Source: Dehalococcoidia bacterium
GTDB taxonomy: Bacteria > Chloroflexota > Dehalococcoidia > GIF9 > AB-539-J10
Assembly (NCBI GenBank): GCA_016930935.1
Contig: JAFGFT010000076.1
Location: 1 to 61,991, forward strand
DNA: 61,991 bases
Direction: 5' to 3'
Shown here: in pieces, positions 43,237 through 51,614 of the stretch
Numbering within the stretch: the first letter of the stretch is position 1
Layout: each line of letters begins with the position of its first letter
Notes under the pieces: generated by a model
What the model was told of the DNA's origin: nothing
Seen by the model: the letters and a program-made list of their open reading frames with translations, nothing else
The model's database searches: none
Translations under genes and position numbers: made by a program

Positions 43237-44439
43237 GTGAAGATTACCGCAATAGAGACCATCCGGCTCGCCAGTTCTCCCAATCTGGTGTGGGTGGAAG
43301 TCCAGACGGACGAAGGTGTTACGGGGTTGGGCGAGACATTCTACGGGCCTGGTGCCGTGGAAGGGCACATCCACGATACGCTGGCCCCGATGGTGCTCGG
43401 CAAGGACCCTCTGCGCATCAATGAGATTGCCCAGTACACGGTTGGCTACGTTGGCTTCGTTGGCGCGAGCGCCGAGATGCGTGGCGCGTCAGCTTTCGAT
43501 ATTGCGCTTTGGGACCTGTGGGGCAAGGCATCGGGCCAGCCCATCCATCAGTTGCTTGGTGGCAGCGTGCGCGATTCGATTCCCGTGTACAACACGTGTG
43601 CGGGGACCCGCTATGTGCAGGACGGAGCTACTCAGGACACCCGTTTCTATGGCATCGGCACGAAGGACTCCAGGGGATATGAGGATCTGGATGCCTTTCT
43701 CAACAACGCGGACGAACTTGCTCTGAGTCTGCTTGAGATGGGTATCACCGGCATGAAGATATGGCCCTTTGACTTTGCAGCGGAACGCTGGCGGGGCAGT
43801 CACATCACCGGGGAGGAACTGGAGAAAGCACTGGAGCCGTTTGCGAAGATTCGCAAGGCGGTCGGCGACCGCATGAATATCATGGTGGAACTCCATGCGA
43901 TGTGGCATCTCACTCCGGTACGGCGGATAGCTGCGGCGCTTGAAGAGTTCAACCCGTTCTGGATTGAAGACCCCGTCAAGATGGACCACCTGTCCAGTAT
44001 TGGCGTCTTCTCCGCCGGAACCAGCGTACCTGTTGCCACAGGCGAGACGCTGGGGGGAATCGGACAGTTTCGGTCGTTGCTTGAGATGGAGGCTATCGGC
44101 TATGCCATCATGGACCTTGCCTGGGCCGGCGGCTTCACCGTTGCGCATAAGGTTGCCGGCATGGCTGAGTCATGGCACACTCCCATCACTTTCCATGATT
44201 GCACAGGGCCGGTCGCTCTGGCAGCCTGTGTTCACGCGGCGCTTGCCTTCCCGAATAGCTTTGTCCAGGAAGTGGTTCGTGCGTTCTACTACGGCTGGTA
44301 CGGTGACATAGTGACGCAATTGCCGCCGTTGAAGAACGGGATAATCGAGGCTCCATCGGGGCCGGGACTTGGTCTGTCTCTGCAGCCGGACGTCAAGACG
44401 CGGACGGGTGCACGGGTGCGCCGTTCTGAACTTGGCTGA
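43237..44439 (+). CDS. enolase-superfamily dehydratase/racemase (mandelate racemase-like)
   Basis: A 400-residue enzyme of the mandelate racemase/muconate lactonising group. The capping domain is residues 1-125 (ITAIETIRL, WVEVQTDEGVTGLGE). The barrel has GITGMKIWPFD in the second-strand Lys position, metal ligands in IMVELHAMW, WIEDPVK and ATGETLGG, and FHDCTGPVAL late in the barrel. It abstracts an alpha proton from a carboxylate, so a sugar acid or related acid is likely. GTG at 43237 follows AAGGAGG. No sugar-acid pathway genes are adjacent; the TRAP systems could supply substrates. Confidence 0.88.
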   Translation: MKITAIETIRLASSPNLVWVEVQTDEGVTGLGETFYGPGAVEGHIHDTLAPMVLGKDPLRINEIAQYTVGYVGFVGASAEMRGASAFDIALWDLWGKASGQPIHQLLGGSVRDSIPVYNTCAGTRYVQDGATQDTRFYGIGTKDSRGYEDLDAFLNNADELALSLLEMGITGMKIWPFDFAAERWRGSHITGEELEKALEPFAKIRKAVGDRMNIMVELHAMWHLTPVRRIAAALEEFNPFWIEDPVKMDHLSSIGVFSAGTSVPVATGETLGGIGQFRSLLEMEAIGYAIMDLAWAGGFTVAHKVAGMAESWHTPITFHDCTGPVALAACVHAALAFPNSFVQEVVRAFYYGWYGDIVTQLPPLKNGIIEAPSGPGLGLSLQPDVKTRTGARVRRSELG

Positions 44440-44619
44440 AGACGGGGGCATTACAGAGCGCTCTGCCGCGCAGAACGCAGGGTTGGAAGGCGCCCCGATT
44501 TCCCGCGGGCACTCGTGGAATCTGCCCGGTGCTCTTGTTGAGCTGATGGCACAGGGGGCATCCGTACCGGCTGCCCCTGCTGTCCGTCACGGCGAGCGCG
44601 ACGTTCTTCCCCTGAAGTC

Positions 44620-46449
44620 CTAAGCTTCCACGCTCTTGTGAGAGGCGTAGGCCCTCAGCCGTTGCGTCTGCGTCAGGAGCTTCTTCCTCAACCTGATGTT
44701 CTGAGGAGTCACCTCCACCAGTTCATCCTGTGCAATGAAGTCGATTGACTGTTCGAGACTGAGGTCTATCGGCGGCGCCAGCTTGGTGGCGATATCGGCC
44801 GTGGAAGAACGCATGTTAGTCTTTTTCTTCTCCTTGCACACGTTGACGGCGATGTCTCGCGTGCGTGGATTTGTGCCCACTATCATGCCTTCATAGACGA
44901 TGGTGCCGGGATGCACGAAGGTGAGGCCCCTGCCCTGGGCATTCTCTATGCCGAAGGCGGTAACCTTGCCCTGCTCGGATGCCACCAGAACGCCGCTTCT
45001 GGACGACTCAAGTTCACGGTGCCACGGTTTGTAGCCGATGGGGGTAGTGTTCATGATGCCGTCGCCCCGGGTGGAAGTCAGGAAGCTGCTTCGAAAACCT
45101 ATGAGTCCCTTCGTGGGTATCTGGAATTCAAGGCGGACGTTGCCCTCCCCGTCATTGTGCAGGTTCTTCAGTGTCGCCTGACGCTTGCTGAGCATCTCTG
45201 TGAGGACGCCGACGTAGGTTTCCTTCGTGTCGATTATAAGGTCTTCGACGGGCTCCATGAGTACGCCATCGACTATCTTGGTGATGGCCTCCGGCTTCGA
45301 TACCTCGAACTCATAGCCCTCCCGTCGCATGGTCTCGATCAGAATCGAGAGGTGCAGTTCGCCCCTCCCCTTCACCATGAACGTGTCTGCGGTGGCAGTG
45401 TCCTGCACCCTGAGGCTGAGATTGACCTCAAGCTCTCTGTAGAGGCGGTCCCGGATATGGCGCGTGGTGCAGAAAGTGCCCTCACGTCCACCAAGCGGTG
45501 AAGTGTTGACTCCGAAAGTCATCTCTACTGTCGGTTCGCCTATCTCGATGCGGGGCAGCGCTTCAATTCGCTCCGGACTGGAAATGGTGTCTCCGATGGA
45601 GGCTTTCTTGATACCGGTTACCGCCACGATATCGCCTGCCTCTACCTCTTCTGCCTCAAGCCGTGCAAGGCCGAGGTGCGTGAAGACCTCTGCAATCTCG
45701 AACGGCGTGGCTTTGCCTTCAGCATCAATGGAGACTATCTGGTCACGCGGAGCCACCTTGCCCCGCCATATCCTGCCGATAGCAATCTTGCCCTTGTGGT
45801 TGTCATAATCCAGGTTTGAGACGAGCATCTGGAACGGGCCTGTCTCGATTCGCGGGGGTGGTACCGTCTCCAGGATGGCATCCAGTAGTGGAAAGACATT
45901 GATGCCTGGAACTCCGGGTTCTGTGGAAACGATTCCCTGCTTAGCGCTCGCGTAGAGCACGGGGAAATCGAGTTGCTCCGCAGTGGTGGCGAGTTCCAGA
46001 AACAGGTCTTGTGTCAGATGCAGTACCTCGGCCAACCGTGCGTTCTTCCGGTCAATCTTGTTGATGACCACAATCGGAACCAGCCCCCTCTTGAGCGCGT
46101 GGCGCAACACGAATATGGTCTGGGGCATGGGTCCCTCGACAGAATCAACCAGGAGCAGGCAGCCGTCCGCCATGCTTATGACACGTTCCACTTCACCGCC
46201 GAAGTCTGCATGTCCCGGCGTATCGATGATGTTGATTTTCACGCCTTTGTAGAGGATGGCGGTGTTCTTGGACATGATGGTGATGCCTCTTTCTCTTTCG
46301 AGGACATTCTGGTCCATCACCAGTTCACCTACCTTGTCATTGTTCTTGAAAACATTGCTCTGCTTCAGCAGGGCATCCACCAGGGTGGTTTTGCCATGGT
46401 CTACGTGAGCAATGATGGCTACGTTGCGTATGTCTTTGCGATACTTCAT
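44620..46449 (-). CDS. typA: ribosome-associated GTPase TypA/BipA
   Basis: A 609-residue translational GTPase. G1 is AHVDHGKTTLVDAL, G3 DTPGHADFGGE, G4 NKIDRKNAR, followed by EF-G-like domains and the C-terminal BipA domain with RSSFLTSTRGDGIMNT and FGIENAQGRGL. BipA binds 70S ribosomes and supports large-subunit assembly and growth under stress or cold. Full length and all motifs intact. No strong ribosome site before the ATG at 46449. It is convergent with the enolase-family gene, with about 180 non-coding bases between. Confidence 0.97.
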   Translation of the reverse strand: MKYRKDIRNVAIIAHVDHGKTTLVDALLKQSNVFKNNDKVGELVMDQNVLERERGITIMSKNTAILYKGVKINIIDTPGHADFGGEVERVISMADGCLLLVDSVEGPMPQTIFVLRHALKRGLVPIVVINKIDRKNARLAEVLHLTQDLFLELATTAEQLDFPVLYASAKQGIVSTEPGVPGINVFPLLDAILETVPPPRIETGPFQMLVSNLDYDNHKGKIAIGRIWRGKVAPRDQIVSIDAEGKATPFEIAEVFTHLGLARLEAEEVEAGDIVAVTGIKKASIGDTISSPERIEALPRIEIGEPTVEMTFGVNTSPLGGREGTFCTTRHIRDRLYRELEVNLSLRVQDTATADTFMVKGRGELHLSILIETMRREGYEFEVSKPEAITKIVDGVLMEPVEDLIIDTKETYVGVLTEMLSKRQATLKNLHNDGEGNVRLEFQIPTKGLIGFRSSFLTSTRGDGIMNTTPIGYKPWHRELESSRSGVLVASEQGKVTAFGIENAQGRGLTFVHPGTIVYEGMIVGTNPRTRDIAVNVCKEKKKTNMRSSTADIATKLAPPIDLSLEQSIDFIAQDELVEVTPQNIRLRKKLLTQTQRLRAYASHKSVEA

Positions 46450-47006
46450 GTCTTGTTCCGTTCTTTCTCTCGTTATTGAATCCCGGCCATACCCTTCAAA
46501 GGAAGCGTTGCGACAGGGGCAGTCGGCTATCGAAATCTCAATCGACAGTTGTGATTAGTGGGAGGCCTGCATGGGCGCGAAACGCAATTGCGTCAGCAAC
46601 CAGAGATGACTGTGGCGTGCGGGACGCGACCAGTACCTCCACACTCCGTCAACCGAGACGGCGCTTTTCTGTCGCTAGCGCAACTCGTGTTGATGAAGGA
46701 AGCGTGCGGGTCCGCGGTGACGATTAGAGCAGGCCCAAAGCCAGCACACGTGATCTTCCTCTCCTGACATTGCGTTGGATGGCTCCTCCGTGGAGGACAG
46801 TTTGAGAGAGGACACCCTTCGCATTATGTGTAGTATACACGTATACACACGTTGAAGCGAACAGGACCCGCTCATGACATGGCCGCAATCCGGTTCGTGG
46901 ATGTCCTGAATTGGTTTCTTCAGTCTCCCTGCTACTACACAGGCAGATTGCCTTTCATCTTCTCTGCGAATAGAATCAAGGCAGTCTTACACAAGGGGGC
47001 CCTGCG
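46450..47006. other. 557-base intergenic region with GTATACAC repeat
   Basis: Between divergent typA and the small membrane protein gene at 47007. Short open frames here have no ribosome sites and are not supported. The notable feature is the repeat/palindrome at 46828-46850. An AGGGGG site (46994-46999) precedes the 47007 start. Confidence 0.5.
46828..46850. repeat. GTGTA/TACAC palindrome with tandem GTATACAC
   Basis: GTGTAGTATACAC (46828-46840) is a 5-bp inverted repeat around a 3-base centre. It overlaps a tandem GTATACAC x2 (46833-46848). The block lies about 160 bases before the small protein gene and about 380 before typA. Such GTGTA/TACAC symmetry resembles sites of YtrA-type GntR repressors, one of which is encoded at 49027-49449 (inference). 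Confidence 0.45.
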
Positions 47007-47174
47007 ATGCTTACTTCTGTCATGCTCCTCGTGAGTGGCATACTGCTCGTCCTACTGGGAATCAGCAAGAGTTGGAAACCGCTCTCCTGGCTGACACCGG
47101 GAGGTTTTGCGGGGCGGCTTGCCCTTGTGGCGGGCATCGTCGATATCGTGCTGGCAGTATTGGCGCTCAGGTAG
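47007..47174 (+). CDS. 55-residue membrane protein, paralogue of the one at 50745
   Basis: A small two-helix protein: MLTSVMLLVSGILLVLLGI, a short loop with SWKPLSW and TPGGFAGR, then LALVAGIVDIVLAVLALR. The ATG at 47007 follows AGGGGG. It would be skipped by length cut-offs, but a second copy of the same design lies at 50745-50894, which argues that both are real. Aligned positions include MLT at the start, LLxSGxLL in helix 1 and the closing LA/DI-V/LA-L pattern of helix 2. Function unknown. Confidence 0.62.
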   Translation: MLTSVMLLVSGILLVLLGISKSWKPLSWLTPGGFAGRLALVAGIVDIVLAVLALR

Positions 47175-47248
47175 AAGAGTGGACACTGCCGATAGTCTGT
47201 AATTGCGTCCGTGGCGTGGTGAATGTTGAAGGAAGAGGTGCCCAGTCT

Positions 47249-47983
47249 GTGAGGAGACGCACTCAGTGGTCAGGGGCGGGTCAAAGCATCGGCTATTGGG
47301 CCGCCGTTCTGGCGACTATCTGGTCCTTGTGCTACATCGTGGCGTATCCACCATGGGTGGGTATGCTGCCTGTCTGGTCAGGCATCGAACAGTACGCTGC
47401 AGATTTCGATGTTGCCCGCTATCTTGGTTGGGTTATTCCCTCCTTCCTGCTCGCCATCACGTTCCCCGTCTTGATGGTGGCCGTGTATCTCTATGTACCC
47501 GTCGACCGCAGAGCACCAGGTCTGGTGGCTCTCTTGTGCGCTGTGCTCTGTGGAGCCATACTTGGCACTGACTACTGGCTGCTGGCGACTGTGGTCAAGG
47601 ATGCGCTTCTGAGTGGCGCGATGGACGGTCTGGAATGGCTTGTTATCGGAAGTCCGTATTCCATCACGAACGCTGTTGAAGGCCTTGGCTATCTGTTCAT
47701 GGGACTGTCGATGCTTTTCGCAGGCTTTGCGTGGAGGATTCCGGGACGAAGGCGTAAGCTCACGAAGCTCCTTCTGGTCGTCAATGGCTGCGTCGTCATC
47801 GGAGGCGTAATCCTTGGGGCGCTTGGGTGGTCTCTCGGCTCTCAGATCTGTTTGGGATTGTGGATGGCTACTCTTCCCGTGGCTACCGGGCTGCTGGCGC
47901 TGAGATTCAGGGAGGACATGCGCGCTGGCAGGATGGACTGCATCGTTTCACCACCGGCTGCCGGTGGTAGATACGACAGGTAG
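47249..47983 (+). CDS. multi-pass membrane protein, unknown
   Basis: A 244-residue integral membrane protein with six or seven helices: YWAAVLATIWSLCYIVAY, WVIPSFLLAITFPVLMVAVY, LVALLCAVLCGAILGTDYW, LGYLFMGLSMLFAGFAW, LLLVVNGCVVIGGVILGALG and ICLGLWMATLPVATGLLAL. It loosely resembles DUF4386-type proteins, but I would not assign it. Start GTG at 47249 has GGAAGAGG ten bases upstream; a frame from 47072 would overlap the small gene before it and is rejected. Confidence 0.6.
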   Translation: MRRRTQWSGAGQSIGYWAAVLATIWSLCYIVAYPPWVGMLPVWSGIEQYAADFDVARYLGWVIPSFLLAITFPVLMVAVYLYVPVDRRAPGLVALLCAVLCGAILGTDYWLLATVVKDALLSGAMDGLEWLVIGSPYSITNAVEGLGYLFMGLSMLFAGFAWRIPGRRRKLTKLLLVVNGCVVIGGVILGALGWSLGSQICLGLWMATLPVATGLLALRFREDMRAGRMDCIVSPPAAGGRYDR

Positions 47984-48001
47984 GCCTTGTGGCGATTGTC
48001 T

Positions 48002-49030
48002 CTAGTGCGCTGCCTCCGCGAGTGCAGATGCACTTGTGTGAGATTGCGGCGTACTCTCAAGGATGGTTGAGAGCACAGCAGCCAGTCTCTCCGGCTTGTC
48101 TGAACCTATGAGGTAGTGCTTCCCCCGGCGCGTGGTTATCTCTACACCGATGCCACCACGTAGAAAGACGCCCTTCATCTGTCCGTTGTACCTGATTCCG
48201 TAGCCATGAAACTCTCCCAACGGCACGAAGGGCCGAAGCTCAACTGCGGACATGTCTGCCACGGGTATGTTGAGGGCTCGTATTCCCGGTGTGCCGAAAT
48301 GCACCGTGACGCGTTCTCTTGAAACCCTCGTTCGCATTCCGCCAAACAGCAATACGACGATGAGTGCTGCAGCTGCTATAGGAGATGCGGTGAATTTCTC
48401 ACCGTTCGCGTAGTCCATGGTGGTCCGTGCAAGGATGAACAGCGGTACGCCTACAGATACGAGTTGCGACCAGCGAGGATTCTGAATCTCCCAGTATGCG
48501 ACAGGTCCTGTTCCTTTCAACCTCTCTTTCACCTCACTTGCCAGCACACTCGTGTCTACCTCAGTGCTGGAATCGATGCGCCCCTCGAACGGATGAAAGG
48601 GTCTGAGCCACTCGAGCGCTGCCCCTGCAAGCACCGTTGCCGCTGTGATTGCTACTACTGTCGGCCACGGAAATGGGAAAGCCTCGCCACCTGTGGTGAT
48701 GAGGCGCAGGTAGGCTATGCCCATTCCTGCGAGCAGTCCAACAAATACATCGTCGAAGAGAGAGGCATAGTGGAATGTCTTCTTTGTCTCATTCCGAGCC
48801 CATTGCTCTGCGCCGGACACGGAGATGCCTATCAGGAAAGCGCTGATGAAGACGATGGTGAATATCACTGGCAGAGGGGAACCGAACTGGTCTGCCTCTC
48901 CTCCGAAGCGGAAGTGGATGGGTGCGTCTGTCGGGAGCGGCCCCGATGTACCAAGCATCCAGAGAAATGCGCACAAGGCAACGACTGATGGGAGGTGTAT
49001 CCAGAGGGGGTGAGAAAACCTGGCTTTCAT
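48002..49030 (-). CDS. DUF1648-type membrane protein
   Basis: A 342-residue membrane protein. The N-terminal helix is followed by PIHFRFGGEADQFGSPLP, the DUF1648 mark (as in SdpI-like proteins). Further helices lie near residues 55-75, 95-110, 120-140 and 190-230. The C-terminal 110 residues are a strand-rich soluble domain (VTVHFGTPGIRALNIPV, then GIGVEITTRRGKHYLIGS) of PH-like appearance. Its ATG overlaps the GntR stop by four bases, so regulator and membrane protein are co-translated, as with SdpR/SdpI-like or YtrA-type systems. Confidence 0.7.
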   Translation of the reverse strand: MKARFSHPLWIHLPSVVALCAFLWMLGTSGPLPTDAPIHFRFGGEADQFGSPLPVIFTIVFISAFLIGISVSGAEQWARNETKKTFHYASLFDDVFVGLLAGMGIAYLRLITTGGEAFPFPWPTVVAITAATVLAGAALEWLRPFHPFEGRIDSSTEVDTSVLASEVKERLKGTGPVAYWEIQNPRWSQLVSVGVPLFILARTTMDYANGEKFTASPIAAAALIVVLLFGGMRTRVSRERVTVHFGTPGIRALNIPVADMSAVELRPFVPLGEFHGYGIRYNGQMKGVFLRGGIGVEITTRRGKHYLIGSDKPERLAAVLSTILESTPQSHTSASALAEAAH

Positions 49031-49449
49031 CTCTTCTCCTTCATGTTTGAATCAGGGGTGGAGGCACCCACATTGACGTTTCCCAAATGACTATCGAGCA
49101 TCGAGTGAAGCTCGTTTGCCGATAGTCCCAGCAGGAAAGCCTCAGACACCAGTTCGCGAAGATGTCCTCCCAGTGCAGTCTCAGCCTCAACCACGGATGC
49201 AGGTGCGCGACGAGCCTGTGAGATGCGGGCTCTGCGTCCGAGGCGCAAGTCGATGATGCCCTGGTCGCGCAGCCTTCCATATGCGCCGCGCACGGTATGC
49301 AGGTTGATGCCAAGAGCGCCCGCAAGCTCTCTGACAGGGGGCAGTTCATCGCCGGGTTGCAGGTCGCCACGTTGTATCTGCTCCTTCACCTGCGACACTA
49401 TCTGCTGATATATCGGGCGCGCGTCTCGTTCGTCCAGCGTAATGAGCAT
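49027..49449 (-). CDS. GntR family transcriptional regulator, YtrA type
   Basis: A 140-residue regulator with an N-terminal winged helix-turn-helix (PIYQQIVSQVKEQIQRGDL, LPPVRELAGALGINLHTVRG, YGRLRDQGIIDLRLGRRARI) and only a short helical C-terminus, the hallmark of the YtrA subgroup. These usually repress their own operon of membrane proteins. It is the first gene of a two-gene operon with the DUF1648 protein. A GTTAT-rich palindromic block immediately upstream (49467-49491) is a likely operator. Confidence 0.9.
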   Translation of the reverse strand: MLITLDERDARPIYQQIVSQVKEQIQRGDLQPGDELPPVRELAGALGINLHTVRGAYGRLRDQGIIDLRLGRRARISQARRAPASVVEAETALGGHLRELVSEAFLLGLSANELHSMLDSHLGNVNVGASTPDSNMKEKR

Positions 49450-49466
49450 TACTGATGCACCAAAAG

Positions 49467-49491
49467 AGTTATAAAAGTTATATAACAGTTA
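49467..49491. promoter_or_regulatory. likely GntR operator and AT-rich promoter
   Basis: AGTTA occurs three times (49467, 49476, 49487), and the centre is the perfect 10-bp palindrome GTTATATAAC (49477-49486). The block lies 18 bases upstream of the GntR ATG, overlapping where its promoter or leader must be. This suits autorepression. Confidence 0.55.
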
Positions 49492-49814
49492 TCAGTGCTT
49501 GTCAAGTGAAGGGTGCACAGTACTGTGCGCAGAATGCGAAGTGTTGCGCAGTTCCTTACAGTGCAGCATGGGCAGGAACGTGCAGAACGAGCCGCAGTGA
49601 GCCCAGGGCAAGCGTGGCATGACAATGCTCCAAATCTCAAATAGTCGGCCATGCCTATACGAAATGCTTATAAGATGCATTTTCGGGTACATTCTTCGCC
49701 ATCAGGGGGTTCACGGGGTGTGATTGCGGTGCTACCATTCCCGCATAGGCGGTTGCTCCCCCGTCATGGAACGTGAGAGGAAGAAGGGTGGATGATTGTG
49801 GTGTACTTTTGCGT

Positions 49815-49832
49815 CGGTCCACATGTGGACCG
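49815..49832. promoter_or_regulatory. 18-bp perfect palindrome upstream of the 49924 gene
   Basis: CGGTCCACATGTGGACCG is its own reverse complement and ends 91 bases before the ATG at 49924. Its size and symmetry fit a dimeric repressor site; which regulator reads it is unknown. Confidence 0.5.
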
Positions 49833-49923
49833 TTCGTTGTCTACCACAGCCATCCGGTCTTCTCCCGGTCGGCATGCCGACTCAGTGTGAATCCAGGGCG
49901 GCGGAACCGCTGAAGGAGGGTAC

Positions 49924-50286
49924 ATGGACGACAAAGAGAAGCAGATGTTGTTGACCCGGCTGACTGTACGGGTTGGGCGGGAAGCAGCGGAGGCAGTCCT
50001 GGGACTGGTTGGATTGAGCGGTGGCGGAAACCGTGAGCCACTTGAGGGGCGCTATCAGGTAGTACTTGTCGATGAGGAGGCGGCCCTTCCCGAATGCCCA
50101 TTCATGCGGGAGGCGAAGACGCTGGAGAAGCGATTTCGTGACGAGGCCGACACGGGCAGCGTGCAGGAGACTCACGCCGTTTATGACAAGCTGAAGATGG
50201 CTGAGTGCCGTTGTGACGGATGGGCACATGCGTGCGCCGAGGTGGCTGGAGCAGGCTTCGTCAAGGTGGTCGAACCCGCTTCGTAG
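49924..50286 (+). CDS. hypothetical protein
   Basis: A 120-residue soluble protein of unknown family. It opens MDDKEKQMLLTRLTVRVG and has an Ala/Gly-rich early part (AAEAVLGLVGLSGGG). Four or five Cys/His lie in the second half (PECPFMREA, AECRCDGWAHACAE), suggesting possible metal binding. GAAGGAGGG precedes the ATG. Convergent with the small gene at 50290-50508, three bases away. Confidence 0.62.
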   Translation: MDDKEKQMLLTRLTVRVGREAAEAVLGLVGLSGGGNREPLEGRYQVVLVDEEAALPECPFMREAKTLEKRFRDEADTGSVQETHAVYDKLKMAECRCDGWAHACAEVAGAGFVKVVEPAS

Positions 50287-50289
50287 ACT

Positions 50290-50508
50290 CTAGCGGGTGA
50301 GAGTTTCCTCCCAGTGCCGTAGAGCCCTGTGAAATTCGGCCCGTGCCTCCTGCAGTCTCTTGTCTGCCGTCTCTATCTCATTCAGAGCGGCGGCATCCAT
50401 GCGGGTTGCCATACGTTCATCCACAATCGCCCAGTATTCTCGGCACAGGCTCTCATACTGTGCCCCCAGCGCGCGAGCACTGTTTTCTTCACGAGAGGGT
50501 CCTTTCAC
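50290..50508 (-). CDS. small helical protein, unknown
   Basis: A 72-residue helical protein: ARALGAQYESLCREYWAIVD, a short turn, then LNEIETADKRLQEARAEFHR. The start is GTG at 50508 after GGGAGG. The plan of two long helices with Tyr-Trp in the first is like the proteins at 32284-32541 and 33180-33488. Function unknown. Confidence 0.55.
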   Translation of the reverse strand: MKGPSREENSARALGAQYESLCREYWAIVDERMATRMDAAALNEIETADKRLQEARAEFHRALRHWEETLTR

Positions 50509-50744
50509 ACCACACCTCCCCTCGACGAATGGACGTGTCCTCAGCGGAGTCTCAAAGAGTCAGGGCCCGCCTCGTCGCATATTTCAAGGTAATTGTGTGC
50601 TCGGAAACGGTGCGAATGCAAATTCAACGGGGAGTTCTTCCGGATAAGGACGCCTGCGTACGTTTCGGTTGAGCAACTGGAGTGACGTTGCATTCCTGTC
50701 AGCAGGTACACTTAATCTGACTGTCGCGAAAGAGGTGTAGTTCT

Positions 50745-50894
50745 ATGCTTACGATGTTGCTTCTGCTGTTGAGCGGCGTGCTCCTGCTGATGGCGGCTTC
50801 AGGTAGTGGAGGGATGCGTGGGGGTTGGCCGAAGTTGCTGGCCGTCATTATCGGCCTGGCGGACGTTATCCAGGCCGTGCTGATACTTGCCTAG
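50745..50894 (+). CDS. 49-residue membrane protein, paralogue of the one at 47007
   Basis: A two-helix small protein: MLTMLLLLLSGVLLLMAAS, a Gly-rich loop with GGMRGGWPK, then LLAVIIGLADVIQAVLILA. The ATG at 50745 follows AGAGGTG. Same length class, first residues and helix pattern as the product at 47007-47174; the loop is shorter by six residues. It is too short for usual gene-calling limits. A regulator of a membrane complex or a small toxin-like protein is possible, but nothing proves it. Confidence 0.6.
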   Translation: MLTMLLLLLSGVLLLMAASGSGGMRGGWPKLLAVIIGLADVIQAVLILA

Positions 50895-50901
50895 AAGGGT
50901 G

Positions 50902-51186
50902 CTATCCATCCAGGGATTGAAACTCGAGTACCTTGATGATGGCGGTCATGTCCTCGTTGCCAAGACCCTTCGCGAAGGCTCTCTTGTTGAGTTGCCGATT
51001 CATTTCGGCACCCGGGGCGAATGTGCCGGTGTCATGTGCTGTATCGACAACGTAGTGCATTGTCCCTTCCACGTGGTCAATGGCGGCCTGCGGAGAGAAG
51101 TCCCTGTTCAGGAACGTGGATGTCTTCATGCGGTAGAGAACGCTGGCCATGGCTGCAGCATGTGCGGCGAGCGGACATAGGTCCAT
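50902..51186 (-). pseudogene. C-terminal remnant of a 3-hydroxyisobutyrate-dehydrogenase-like gene
   Basis: The 94-residue frame matches only the C-terminal, all-helical domain of beta-hydroxyacid dehydrogenases: NRDFSPQAAIDHVEGTMHY corresponds to the usual DFSPGFxxxLMxKDLxLA, and FAKGLGNEDMTAIIKVLE to the closing GxGDEDFSAxIxLL. The Rossmann domain and catalytic Lys are absent and not found upstream. The ATG at 51186 has no ribosome site. It is most likely a decayed relic; a short product cannot be excluded. Confidence 0.6.
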
Positions 51187-51314
51187 GTCAGGTGCGTTGC
51201 TCAGTCGGACAGAATGACAGGGGCGTCTTTGCCTTGTGTTGAGAAGAAAACGGTGCATGGAGCGCTATGTGAGACGAGGGTAACCGGACGTGGAATGATG
51301 GCAGTCGCTGAAGG

Positions 51315-51614
51315 CTAGGTTTTCATTTTCTTTCCAGTCGCCTTGCAGAAGGTTTCAAGAGAGGCGACGGATACGAGGTAGGCTCGGCCCACACGGAATG
51401 CTTCAAGTCTGGTGCCGTTCACTCCACGCTTGATCCACTGGTGTACGGCCTGGCGGGTCACGGCAGGTTCAACGCGCTGTCCTGCCTCTTCGACGCTGAG
51501 GTAGTCGTGCGCGTCTTCATCGTGGCCGTTGTGCCCTTTGCCTCTGGCAGCAGGCCGACCAGTCCGAAAGCGTGCTAACGTGTCCCCTAGGTTCACAGAT
51601 GTCAAGCATACCAC
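51315..51614 (-). CDS. excisionase-type helix-turn-helix protein
   Basis: A protein of up to 99 residues whose second half is a MerR/excisionase-like winged helix: DYLSVEEAGQRVEPAVTRQAVHQW, then RLEAFRVGRAYLVSVASLETF. This is the fold of phage Xis proteins and small DNA-binding regulators. The N-terminal 35 residues look unstructured, and the start is unclear (GTG at 51614 or at 51599). A TTGACA-like element lies within that N-terminal part, so the true start may be further in. No integrase is present in the window. Confidence 0.62.
   Translation of the reverse strand: MVCLTSVNLGDTLARFRTGRPAARGKGHNGHDEDAHDYLSVEEAGQRVEPAVTRQAVHQWIKRGVNGTRLEAFRVGRAYLVSVASLETFCKATGKKMKT

Larger units (their letters stand above)
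49450..49923. other. 474-base divergent intergenic region with two palindromic sites
   Basis: Between the GntR gene (left) and the gene at 49924 (right). It contains the GTTAT operator block (49467-49491), an AT-rich imperfect hairpin near 49660-49685, and the 18-bp palindrome at 49815-49832. No supported gene lies inside. Confidence 0.55.

Noticed and set aside
44393-44590. Minus-strand frame with CPLC and further Cys, like a small zinc ribbon
   Set aside because: No ribosome site, it runs into the end of the enolase-family gene, and the Cys spacing does not fit a known ribbon.
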